Assembly: GCF_003369915.1 (NCBI RefSeq)
Contig: NC_046676.1
Coordinates: 20,194,001 to 20,258,000 of the forward strand
Source of the DNA: Drosophila miranda
Lineage: Eukaryota > Arthropoda > Insecta > Diptera > Drosophilidae
Direction: 5' to 3'
Length of the DNA stretch: 64,000 bases
Positions 1-9,471 of the stretch are shown piece after piece; position 1 is the stretch's first letter; each line of letters begins with the position of its first letter. Under the pieces are notes generated by a model. The model searched no databases, was not told where the DNA came from, and saw nothing but the letters and a program-made list of their open reading frames with translations. Made by a program: the position numbers and the translations under genes.

Positions 1-1217
1 CATCTTTCCGTTCATCCTGGCGGCCGTGATTCATAACATGAAGAACGTAATGCTGCTGGCGGACGCTATGGTGGCCCTGCTCATCACCATATTGGGCCTC
101 TTCAAGTTCAGCATGATCATCTATCTGCGAAAAGACTTTTGGCGGATGATTGACACGTTTCGCCACCTGATGACCCATGGTGAGTGGAGGACAGAATGTG
201 ATTGTGTTAGCCCTCACTGATCCCAATCTGTCCGATTAGAGGGGGCCCAGGGCGAAGAGTACGCCCAGATCATAATCACGGCCAACAAGCAGGATCAGCG
301 GGTGTGCGGCATATTCCGGACTTGCTTCTTCCTGGCCTGGGCCCTGAACAGTGTCCTCCCCTTTGTGCGAATGGGTCTGAGCTACTGGCTGTCGGGGCAT
401 GTCGAGCCAGAGCTACCCTTTCCCTGTCTGTATGTATGCTTTGGAACATGTGAGGACAGTCATTCATTGCCTTTCCTGCAGCTTTCCCTGGGACATCCAC
501 AACAAACGCAACTACGCGCTGACCTTCTTGTGGTGTGCATTTGCCTCCACGGGTGTGGTCCTGCCAGCCGTCAGCCTGGACACCATCTTCTGCTCCTTCA
601 CGAGCAACCTGTGCGCCTTCTTCAAGATCGCCCAGTACAAGGTGCTGCGCTTCAAGAGCGAATCCCCAGAGGAGTCGCAGGCGAAGCTCAACAAGATCTT
701 TGCGCTGTACCAGAAAAGCCTTGACATGTGCACGGAGCTGAACCACTGCTACGAGCCGATCATCTGCGCCCAGTTTTTCATTTCCTCGCTGCAGCTCTGC
801 ATGCTCGGCTACCTCTTCTCGATCACCTTCAGCCAGACGGAGGGCGTCTACTATGCCTCCTTCATTGCCACCATCATCATCCAGGCGTACATTTACTGCT
901 ATTGCGGCGAGAACGTGAAGACGGAGAGCGCACTCTTCGAGTGGGCCATCTACGATAGTCCCTGGCACGAGAGCCTGGGCTCCGGTTTGGAATCCTCCTC
1001 CATCTGTCGTTCTCTACTGATCAGCATGATGCGGGCATCTCACGGATTCCGCATCACAGGCTACTTCTTTGAGGCCAACATGGAGGCGTTCTCATCGGTG
1101 AGCTAAGCGCTTTTCTCTTCTACAGATTTCCGTTTATTGATTGTCCTGATTGATTATCCCCTGCAGATTGTCCGCACCGCCATGTCATATATTACCATGC
1201 TACGCTCCTTCTCCTAG
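1..1217 (+). CDS. Or47a: Or47a odorant receptor, 5' end cut by window
   Basis: Seven-transmembrane insect odorant receptor (7tm_6 family), which forms a ligand-gated cation channel with Orco in olfactory neuron dendrites. Exons are about 1-179, 240-429, 482-1097 and 1167-1217, with GT-AG junctions that keep one frame of 344 residues; by comparison with fly Or47a roughly the first 40 residues lie before the window. Seen directly: hydrophobic helices such as ADAMVALLITILGLFKF, the loop HVEPELPFPCL, and the conserved C-terminal 7tm_6 signature ending FFEANMEAFSSIVRTAMSY. Near residue-level match to remembered D. melanogaster Or47a, which is expressed in antennal basiconic neurons and tuned to fruity esters (established knowledge). 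It lies convergent with Cpr47Ea. No damage is seen. Confidence 0.94.
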
Positions 1218-1577
1218 AGAGGATCGGATCACTGGATGCGATTATTGGCGCAATATTCGTTTTATTGCTGAGCTTGCGATTAACAATCAATTTTACATAT
1301 CTTACAAAACATTACGTATCTCACACAGTTCGTAGAGCACTAAGTAGAATATATTAGAGTTGGGGATTGGATTGGAAGACTGTAGAAATGCACGAATGAA
1401 GCACGAAGGGAGGATGGTGTCTCAGCTGGAATGGAATGACGGGGGCGGTGGAAATGGATGCATGTACCTCTGATGAGCAGCTGCTCTCTCTCTCTCACTC
1501 TCTCGATCTCCTTATCTGTCCAATAGATTATCTTTCATCTCTGATTCAGAACTTGAAGAAAATTGAAGGTTGCTTGA

Positions 1578-2127
1578 TTATTTGAAGAATCTGCCGGGAG
1601 CGGCGGCTGCGCGGACGGGAGGTGGTGTGGGTATGTGGGCGCCCTCGGCACGGTATCCGTTCTCATCAGCAATGTATGTGATGGTGTAGACCACGCCATC
1701 GGGTCCGGTGTAGGAGTACGAGCCCTGCATCACCTGTAGCCACACAAAGAGTTTAAATTGCTCCTCAAAGTATGCTGCGGAGGAATGGGGCCTCCACCCA
1801 AAAGTAGACTCACCTGAGCCTCCACTTGGGTGCCCGGATTCTTCAGGTAACCCGCCTCGTCAGCTCGGATTCCATTGCTCGTCTCGTAGCTGTCGAGGAT
1901 CAGTAGAGTTTTAGTTACCACCGGAGATCTGTGAACGATTCCACTCACTTGTACTGATACGATCCATCCGGATTGAGGTCAAAGTTCTGCTTCAGTATCA
2001 CAGCGTTGGCGTCGAACGAGTTGGATCGCGGCGGAGGCAGACCGCGCTGGGGCTGGGCGTGGACGGCGCCCAGGCAGCAGAGGACCAGGGCCAGGGCAAG
2101 GCAGGAGGCGTGGGTGAGTGTCTGCAT
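1578..2127 (-). CDS. Cpr47Ea: RR-1 cuticle protein Cpr47Ea
   Basis: Secreted structural cuticle protein of 136 aa with a Rebers-Riddiford chitin-binding domain. Exons on the minus strand are 2127-1949, 1889-1814 and 1733-1578, joined at GT-AG sites in phase. The ATG at 2127 gives a signal peptide ([14 protein letters not shown]) cleaved before QPQRG. The RR-1 core reads [18 protein letters not shown], then [10 protein letters not shown]...[18 protein letters not shown], the classical order and spacing. An upstream in-frame ATG (2181) is possible, but 2127 starts directly at a good signal peptide. First member of the cluster by position; identity rests on gene order (between Or47a and Cpr47Eb) and on the domain. 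Confidence 0.9.
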
Positions 2128-2167
2128 GACCTTTTTGGGCCGAGAGGGAGAATGAAACGGGCGTCGG

Positions 2168-2175
2168 TTAAATAG
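2168..2175 (-). promoter_or_regulatory. probable TATA element of Cpr47Ea
   Basis: Minus-strand CTATTTAA about 45 bp upstream of the Cpr47Ea ATG. The position suits a TATA box with a short leader, but the match to consensus is imperfect. Confidence 0.4.
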
Positions 2176-4735
2176 AGTCATAACTGATGGTTCAGCATCG
2201 ATGGAGTTGCCAGCGGCGGTCTGTGCCCGCTTTGAATGTCAAACTCGTTGCTATGCAATTAGTATATGATGCATCGATTGACTTTAGCGGATTTTGAAAG
2301 TTCTTCAAAGATGATGATGCCGATGAAGGTCGTGGGAAAATTATCCATAAAAGGCACACGTTCCCCTTCTCTCTCCGATACGAGTGTCCAAGGATGCTCT
2401 GGGGATCTGGCTAGGATCTGCTTCACTTTGAGAGTACTTTTCCGTAAATCCGAGGATCCAGAGGATCTTCGCACAACACCAAGAAAGGAATGGAACGATG
2501 GAAAACTCACTTCGAATTCGCGACTTGATTTCGATTACTGCGCTGGGGAGGCTCGTCAAAGTGTTTTGACTTGAATGCAGTTGCCACAAACGTTTTTATA
2601 CCAAAAAAGTGCACTCTCTGGGCCCGCAGTCGCAGCAGGCCAAGCGGAGGCAGTGGCAGTGGCAGAGCCAGATGCAGCGACGGCATCCGCAGCGACATGC
2701 AGTAGGAAGAGGAGCGAGCAGGTTGGGGGAGCAACAAACTGTGTTTGTTTGCCTGACAGCGGCAGAATCGGAAGAGCTGCTGCTGTTGCTGCTGGTACTG
2801 CTGCTGCTTTCAATGTACCACTCGGCGTATGCGCAACGCCCATTTGCATTTGAAACTCGTTGCGCATACGCGGTGTATGCCGAGATTGGTTCTCCACATC
2901 TACCCGGGCATTAATTTATGTGAATTAGCAATGCGAACTTCATTTGATTAAGGCCCCTCCGTCGGCTGCTGGATGCTCCGTTCGCCGCAATAATTCTCCA
3001 GCTCAAATATTAATTAAAAGATTACCGATGTTGCAATTGGATTTGTTTTGATGAATTGCCCATTTGGCCACTTGGGCACTCAGGCACTTGAGCACTGGGA
3101 TTGCAATGCAGATCGGTAAAACATTTTGCGGCATTTCTATTGACATTTGAGTAGGTCGGCGGGGCGTGGTGGGGCGTGGCCAACTTGTCCATTTGAATGC
3201 ATCGTTAAAGAGCATTATTTGGCTTTGTTTGCGGCTCTAGGATCTGGATATGTCTGATGTGTCTGCCCTTTGGCCAATCTGCTATCTCAATTTCGCTGAC
3301 CAGGTCAGGCCGGCACTCCCTTGCACCAGTTACCACTTGGCCTCTTTTCTGAGGCCCCTTTTCTGAGTCCCCTTTTCTGAGCCCCCTTTTCGATCCTCTT
3401 TCCATTCGATTCCCGTTTTGCCGGCCGGCTGGAAGTCTAGTGGCTTGGAAAAATGCAATTTTCGGCTTAAACTTTAAACTTTTGCAGCGTGTAGGAAATG
3501 TCAGTTGCAATTCATAAAAATTACAGCAATAACTGCTGCAAACTGCAAACTGAAACAGCTCCAGCTTCAGCTACAGCTTCGGAGCTGAGCCACTGCAACA
3601 AAGATGATCACGAAACATGATGAACATCGCCCGAGATTACACCCTACGCCCCTTGGCCGCCACTCACCTCCGCACCACACCACCCCACATACCGGCTGCT
3701 GTTGGCGTCGGTGTGGATTTTCCTTTTCGTACGTTTTCCATGTTACTTGGCCAATTTCGCGGTTGCCCGCGTTTTGGTTTGGCCTTCGCTACGTTGAAAC
3801 TGCAGTGGATGCCGGATTCCAAGTCGAAGCCACAGTCGGAGTCTGAGGCAGGGTCTGGCCGAGAGGTGAGTGTCTTTGGTTTAGTGCATTTTTGTACATT
3901 TGACATACATCATTGACAATCCCCTGCCAATGTGTCTATGCCAAATGGTAGATGGGATTACTCATCGTTTATGTTTTTCATCACACTCGCCAGTTTCCCG
4001 TGAGATGACTGACGACTGATGCATCTGCATCGCATGCGGGCTCTTCATGCCGATCCAATCTGAGCGCATTTTAAGTGCACCTAAAGTGCAACTTAATTTA
4101 TGCCCCTTTGTCTTGTCGGATCACAATGCTACCCGATTCTACCCTCTATGCTAATCGAGTGCAGTTTCCTAAACATTCGCAATCAATCAGAGATACAAAG
4201 ATACTCAGATACTCAGATACTGTGAGACGCGACTGAGTTGTTCAACTAGTGAGATATTCGGGCATTCCAGCTGATGGATTGCCTTCCAGCAACACTTAGG
4301 TGGTTTTTAAGCTCCGAGCAAACTTGTTTGTGACGTGTTCAGGCGCTGTTTCTGAAGACGATGAGAAATGAACCTGTCCAGGCAGCAATTTTGGCCTGGA
4401 ATATTGGCGCACACACTCACACACATCATTCGATGTTAAGTGGATTATTCGATCGCAGAAATCGCACTCATTACAGGGCTCTCATCTGTTCCGAAGTGAC
4501 CTTTAGCTCTCCTCGAGCTCTTTCTCTTGTCTCGTTGTTGAATCATAAATATGCAAATCCCATCCCCGTGGCTGTGAGTGTTTTATTAAATCACATTCTG
4601 GCCGCTTCCATAGAATTTCTTTGGTGTTTTTTCCAACATGATTCGTTTTGTTTTTTTTTTGGATTTTGGCTATGGTGACTGGATGGCGTAATGGAGTGGA
4701 AGATGCTAATTCGCGGCTGCTGCGCACATTTAACT
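2176..4735. other. non-coding spacer between Cpr47Ea and Cpr47Eb
   Basis: About 2.6 kb without a credible gene. Open frames here are short and lack splice or domain support. Visible elements are short poly-purine runs, CAG-rich stretches near 2640-2800 and direct GATACTCA-type repeats near 4195-4220. It is the likely home of enhancers for the two divergent cuticle genes (inference). Confidence 0.6.
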
Positions 4736-4737
4736 CC

Positions 4738-4747
4738 GATATAAAAG
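4738..4747 (+). promoter_or_regulatory. TATA box of Cpr47Eb
   Basis: GATATAAAAG, a strong match to the fly TATA consensus, about 95 bp upstream of the Cpr47Eb ATG. Confidence 0.75.
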
Positions 4748-4836
4748 CCTCACCTGGCGATGTAGTAGGCCAAGTCGAAAGCCAGTCCCCGCCAGGAACA
4801 CACGCACCACAAACACCCAGAACTCTCACTCCAAAA

Positions 4837-5559
4837 ATGCTGAAGATCACCATCTGTTTGTTGGCCTTGGCCGCCGGAGCGTGGGGCGCCAGCATTGGTG
4901 GCCAGGTGGTGAGCAGCACCACCGAGAAGCGCGAAATTGTGCCACTGCTGAGATTCGAGACGGAGAAGAACCCGGACGGCTCCTTCCACTTCGAATACGA
5001 GGGCGGCGACCAGTCGTACCGCCAGGAGCAGGGAGAACTCCAGAATGCCGGCACCGAGGATGAGGCTTTGGAGGTCTCTGGCTCGTATCGCTACATTGAT
5101 GCCGAGGGCAACACTGTGGAGGTTCACTACACGGCGGGCAGGAACGGCTTCGTGCCCATTGGCACCATCATTCCCAAGGAGATCACAGCTGTGGCCCAGG
5201 CTGCCGCCGATCTTCCAAACATCTCCGAAGAGGAGGAGCTCAGGCTGAAGCATCGCAAGGCCCGCTCCCAGGAGGCTGTTGTTGAGAAGGAGTCTGTTCT
5301 GGAGAAGGAGTCTGCTGTTGAGAAGAAGGCTGTGGTGGAGAAGGATCAAGTGCCCGCTGAATCTAAGATTGTGCCCGTAGTGGTAGAGAAGGAGGCTGTG
5401 TCGGAGAAGAAGTCTGTGGCGGAGAAAGAGGCTGTAGCTGAAAAGAAGGATCAATTGCCCGCTGATTCCCAAGTTGTGCCCGTGCAGGTCGTTCTCGACG
5501 CCCAGCCCAAGTCCAAGCCAGAGGCGGAGCCCAAGAAGGCTGAGACCAAGACTGCCTAA
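4837..5559 (+). CDS. Cpr47Eb: RR-1 cuticle protein Cpr47Eb with charged repeat tail
   Basis: Intronless in the form seen, 240 aa. The ATG at 4837 begins a signal peptide (MLKITICLLALAAGAWGA); upstream in-frame ATGs lie before the TATA box and were rejected. The RR domain spans about residues 35-105: ETEKNPDGSFHFEYEGGD, EALEVSGSYRYIDAEGN, HYTAGRNGFVPIGTIIP. The C-terminal third is unlike most cuticle proteins: alternating VVEKE/AVEKK/SVAEKE units with two PAES/PADSQVVPV blocks, that is, a degenerate repeat of acidic and basic residues. Such a tail could form electrostatic cross-contacts in cuticle (inference). The downstream AATAAA supports the 3' end. Neighbours and order match the 47E cluster. 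Confidence 0.9.
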   Translation: MLKITICLLALAAGAWGASIGGQVVSSTTEKREIVPLLRFETEKNPDGSFHFEYEGGDQSYRQEQGELQNAGTEDEALEVSGSYRYIDAEGNTVEVHYTAGRNGFVPIGTIIPKEITAVAQAAADLPNISEEEELRLKHRKARSQEAVVEKESVLEKESAVEKKAVVEKDQVPAESKIVPVVVEKEAVSEKKSVAEKEAVAEKKDQLPADSQVVPVQVVLDAQPKSKPEAEPKKAETKTA

Positions 5560-5662
5560 GACCTCATAGAGGTCATTAGGATTAGTCCTCCTAGATTCTA
5601 CTGACTTTAAGTATTGTTACGTTTAATCGTGAAATGTGAGCGCTTTAATTTAACTGTCTAGC

Positions 5663-5668
5663 AATAAA
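5663..5668 (+). terminator. polyadenylation signal of Cpr47Eb
   Basis: AATAAA about 105 bp after the Cpr47Eb stop codon, in an AT-rich 3' UTR. Confidence 0.6.
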
Positions 5669-6036
5669 ATGATTCCACATCTCAACGAAACCGAACTCGA
5701 AACTATTAAGAAGAAGCAACAGCAACAACAGCTGCATGCCAATTGAGGATTGGAATGTACTCGAAAGAAGAGTTTATATTCCGCATATAAATGCTATGCT
5801 TAAATGTGGCTTAGTGGCTTAGTGCTAATTTAAGCAGTAATCAAAAAGAGGCAAGCGATCTTTCGGATAACAGGGAATACGCAACGCGAACAATGGAATC
5901 TGATATGTGGGAAAGTTAGAGCATGTGGCAATGGGTTTGTGTTTCCTATGAGTAGAGAGGGTGCAAGATTCCATAACTGTATCTTGTAGGTCGATCTTTA
6001 AGGGAGAACACCCTGTTAGATGATATTTTATTCAGT

Positions 6037-6651
6037 ATGATATCAGATAGTAGGCACTACCAGCATCACGATGCATGCAACAAGGTGAACCATCTGCCAG
6101 AGCCGCAGCGCTGCAGATTCGTAAGGGACACTGCGGACTGCAGGGATAATATGTACCTGTTCAACTACCTCACGTGGCACTACTGTCACGTGGACTCGCG
6201 GAACAAGTTCAACGCCTTTTGGAGTATGCTGGCCATGACCGTCTTTGCCAGCTACATCTTCTGGATGATGCAGATATCCGTGGGGGCATAGTAAGCGCCC
6301 TACAAAGAAGCGATGTTGAGCAGCAGCTAATGATTCTCCGCCAGCTTCTGTCCCACCCTCAAGGTACTGGCGGACACCTTTAGAATGAACGAGAACGTGG
6401 CTGGGGTGACGCTGCTGACAATAGCCAATGTGTCGTCGGATCTGTTCACGGCTGTGGCCGGGATGCTGGTCTTCTCGAAGTGGGGCTTCCTCGTGTCCAT
6501 GACCCAGTCACTGTTCCAGCACACATTCGTGGCTGGCATGGTGATACTCACGCGCCCCTTTCACGTGGAGCCGTGCTACTATCTGTTCTTCCTGGCATAT
6601 CGGCTGCTGCTCGAGACCGATGTGATCCATGCGTATGGCGTGGATGATTAG
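6037..6651 (+). CDS. CG13223: half-length Na+/Ca2+ (CaCA) exchanger
   Basis: Two exons, 6037-6290 and 6345-6651 (54-bp intron), encode 186 aa. Seen: an N-terminal Cys-rich luminal segment with CNKVN and DCRDNMYLFNYLTWHYC, typical of NCLX/SLC8B1-like exchangers; a hydrophobic helix; a conserved VLADTFRMNENVAGVTLL block followed by ANVSSDLF, equivalent to the alpha-1 repeat (usual form GNGxPD, here ANVSSD); then three helices. The second exchanger half (alpha-2 repeat) is absent: the frame stops at 6651 and I find no further exons before Cpr47Ec. The changed alpha-1 residues and missing half suggest it may not transport alone. CG13223 of D. melanogaster is annotated in this family and its number fits this interval. 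Function here is uncertain. Confidence 0.75.
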
Positions 6652-7121
6652 AGAGAGGCGGCGAGAGACTTCCCATAGATCCATCAAATATGCAAATTCT
6701 CCCCCAGATGATTTATGCCTCATTAAATGGCAGATTCGATTCTTTTGGGTCTTAATTTCCTCTTGTCTTTTGTCTAATGGACTCTACGAGTATGCTATGT
6801 AATGAGGTACGGTACCCAAAACAGATGCTTCATCTGTGCCCCCGGGCTGTCCAGAGCAAGCCGCACTGTACCCCCCAAAAGTGGACAAACGTGTGCTTAA
6901 TCATACGGAATCACTGTGGTTGCGACTGGGTCTGTTTTCAAGGTCCCCTCAGCCAAAACTAAAGCCTAAGCAAACACCACGATGATATGCAAAGCAGGAG
7001 GAGATTATGAAGACACAAACAGAGTCTCGAGAGTGTATTTCTTCGATCAATTTCATAATTTCTTCTTTTTGGTAATTTATTTGGATTTTTATTTATACTC
7101 GTAGATACATACGATACAAAA
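6652..7121. other. convergent spacer between exchanger and Cpr47Ec
   Basis: 470 bp of 3' flank for two convergent genes. No coding signal and no second exchanger half were found. Minus-strand AATAAA-like signals (TTTATT on the plus strand) occur near 7075-7095 for Cpr47Ec. Confidence 0.5.
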
Positions 7122-7584
7122 CTACGCCTCCTGCAATGCCTTTGGTTTCAGTTCGGGCTCTTTGGGCAGATCCTTGGCCGCCTCGGCCACAGCTGTGATC
7201 TCCGGATTGATGATGGAGCCGTAGGGCACGAAACCATTCTTGCCCGCTGTGTAGTGGACCTCCACCTCCTGGCCATCTTCATTGATGTACTTGTAGGAGC
7301 CCTTCACCTCCAGCGCCTCATCTTCGGTGTCCTTGTCCACGACGCTAGCCTCCTCCTGGCGGCTGGTTCCGTCCGCCGTCGAGTACTGGGAATTGTAGGA
7401 CCCATCGGCGAACTTGTTGGTCTCCGAGCTGAGGATCTCAATCACTTCGCGCTCCACGGGCAGGGCATGGCCGCAGGCCGCCACCACAGCAAGGACGAGC
7501 AGAGGGAGCTATGGGGGGATGAAAGAAATAATCATCTCCTCATCTCATCCTCGATTCGGGTAATCCACTTACGAATTTGTACAT
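7122..7584 (-). CDS. Cpr47Ec: RR-1 cuticle protein Cpr47Ec
   Basis: 132 aa from a 12-nt first coding exon (7584-7573, MYKF) and a main exon 7508-7122, separated by a 62-bp intron. Signal peptide MYKFLPLLVLAVVAACGHA. RR core: TNKFADGSYNSQYSTADGTS, LEVKGSYKYINEDGQEVEV, HYTAGKNGFVPYGSI. The C-terminus (ITAVAEAAKDLPKEPELKP) closely parallels the ITAVAQAAADLPNISEEEE region of Cpr47Eb, so the two are recent relatives on opposite strands. A tetrapeptide-coding first exon is common in fly Cpr genes and recurs in Cpr47Ed and Cpr47Eg here. Confidence 0.93.
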
Positions 7585-7664
7585 TATGACGGAGCAGGCA
7601 CTAGAGTGGAGCAGAAAGCGAGAGTTTGAGCGCGTGTGAGCACGAAATGGATCAGCCAGTTCGC

Positions 7665-7671
7665 TTTTATA
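7665..7671 (-). promoter_or_regulatory. TATA box of Cpr47Ec
   Basis: Minus-strand TATAAAA about 85 bp upstream of the Cpr47Ec ATG. Confidence 0.7.
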
Positions 7672-9017
7672 CTGCCGACTACCCAAATCCCGACATAGAT
7701 ACACAATCGAATACTACAACACATATTTCGGCTATCATCCAGCCGGGGCTCTTTTCACTTAAACATGCCAAACATGTTTGCATCGCATCCCGTTTTATGT
7801 GGACGCCGCTACGTCCGAAAACTTCCAATTGTCTGTGGCTTCAAATGTCAGGGTCGGCACTGGGTCAGTATTCACCAGAAATGTGTCAATCAGATCTGCT
7901 CTGCTCTGCTCTCTGAGTCTGAGTCAGATCTGGGTGATGACGCCGGCGATTGATGACACCGATCAGGGGCTCCATTAGCGGCCTCTGCAGCTGACTGCAT
8001 AACTTACACGGCTTCACCCACTCGCGAGGTGTCGCGATTAATCAATCGCACCTCGCCTCGATCCGCGGCGGGAGCATACAATACCAAGCCTAGAAATGTT
8101 TTCATTTGCCATGTAAAATGTCAGCATTGCTGCAATTTATATTATAATCTGTGCACTGAGACGAAATAAACGGGAATATACTCGTACTTGCGAAATCGAT
8201 GAGAGATCATTATCAGAGAAACGGCAATCCCAAGTCAAGCAAATATTCTCCATATTCCAGATGAAAGGTTTGGCCTGGTCTTGAATTAAAAATGTATTTT
8301 TAATTAATTTTAATCATATTTTAAGATCTATATTTAAAGATTGCCAAATACCTAAAGCCAGCTTGTGCAATTCGTTTCTAGATATGGTTTTTCCCACAGT
8401 GTGTGCAAGGCATGTGTCTAGGGTGTAGTCCCCTAGCCGAGGGCAATCTTATCGAGCAACCACAGATCATGATCATCATAACTCTCCCTGCGACGATCAT
8501 CTTCCAGCTAACAAATGGTTTGAATTAGAATTTTGATGCGGCGCATAAAGCACTTCCATTTGCATTGCGCTATTAATTCAATAAGCAGAAAATTGTAGAA
8601 TCATCAGGAGTTCCGGGGCCCATTATAAACGATCGTGTTGGTTTCGTCATTAATTTGATAGGGTGATAAATACAGATTCATTTGCCCAACGACGACACCG
8701 ACATTTGGTTCGACGAAAGGGCAACCATGGCCTGCAGTGGGAGACTCTGCTGCTGGCCCCGGCAATTGCCACAATTTATAAATCTGACAGCTTAACTAAT
8801 TTCGAAAATCTCCCGATTGGCGCTGTGCAAATTAAATATCCCCTCGATCTCGATGGGCAACATTTCCAGCTCCACAGCTGCTGGAGCGGACCCGAATGGA
8901 TGACAGGCACTCCTTGTCGATCTTGCGCTGCTTCTGTAATTGTGTGGCTAGCATTTGGAGGAATGTGTGCCCCGTCAAAGCTAATGGTTATGCTCCAACA
9001 CATGGCTCTATAAAGGT
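7672..9017. other. spacer between Cpr47Ec and Cpr47Ed
   Basis: 1.35 kb upstream of Cpr47Ec and downstream of Cpr47Ed. No supported gene. It contains AT-rich blocks (8280-8350) and CTCTGCTCTG/GAGTCTGAGTC short repeats near 7900-7930. Confidence 0.5.
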
Positions 9018-9423
9018 TTATTTATATATATGTAGCTTCTCTCTTCGTTTTTCGCTCTTCGCTCGAGCTTCTATATGGAAGCCCCGCGGCACAAAGCCGT
9101 TCTTGTCGGCCATATAGCTGACCTCCACTTTCTGGCCGCTGTCGTCGAGGTAACGATACACACCAGAGACCTCCAGATCATCCTCTTTGACGATGCCCAC
9201 CTCCTCCCGGTAGTTGCCGTTGGCCGCCTCGTACGCAAAGAAGTAGGACCCATCGCTCTGCTGTTCGGCTAAAGATTTAACGATTCCAATCGAGACACTC
9301 TCCGCTGGCCAGCAGCAGCAGCAGCAGGCGAAAATCAGCCACTAGAAGAGATGTTTATTTGGTTATTTGGTAGAGGAAAATCTCTATTCATGAGCTGCCG
9401 GTTCTGCTTACCAATGCGAACAT
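9018..9423 (-). CDS. Cpr47Ed: RR-1 cuticle protein Cpr47Ed with oligo-Cys signal peptide
   Basis: 111 aa: a 12-nt first exon (9423-9412, MFAL) and main exon 9341-9018. The signal peptide is MFALWLIFACCCCCWPAESV; five Cys codons come from a CAG-type trinucleotide run read in the TGC frame. RR core: EQQSDGSYFFAYEAANGN, GVYRYLDDSGQKVEV, SYMADKNGFVPRGFHIE. The short basic C-terminus (KSEKRREKLHIYK) has no Pro-rich tail. The stop codon lies inside a minus-strand AATAAA, so the 3' UTR may be extremely short. Order and domain support Cpr47Ed. Confidence 0.88.
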
Positions 9424-9464
9424 GATTTATGCTAATACTGGGCGCGGACAAAAGATTCTGCGCA

Positions 9465-9471
9465 TTTTATA
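9465..9471 (-). promoter_or_regulatory. TATA box of Cpr47Ed
   Basis: Minus-strand TATAAAA about 45 bp upstream of the Cpr47Ed ATG. Confidence 0.7.

Noticed and set aside
276-968. 230-codon minus-strand open frame
   Set aside because: Antisense shadow of Or47a exons 2 and 3, crosses the introns, no domain.
4750-5472. 240-codon minus-strand frame rich in Leu/Ser/Arg
   Set aside because: Antisense reading of the GAG/AAG-rich Cpr47Eb tail.
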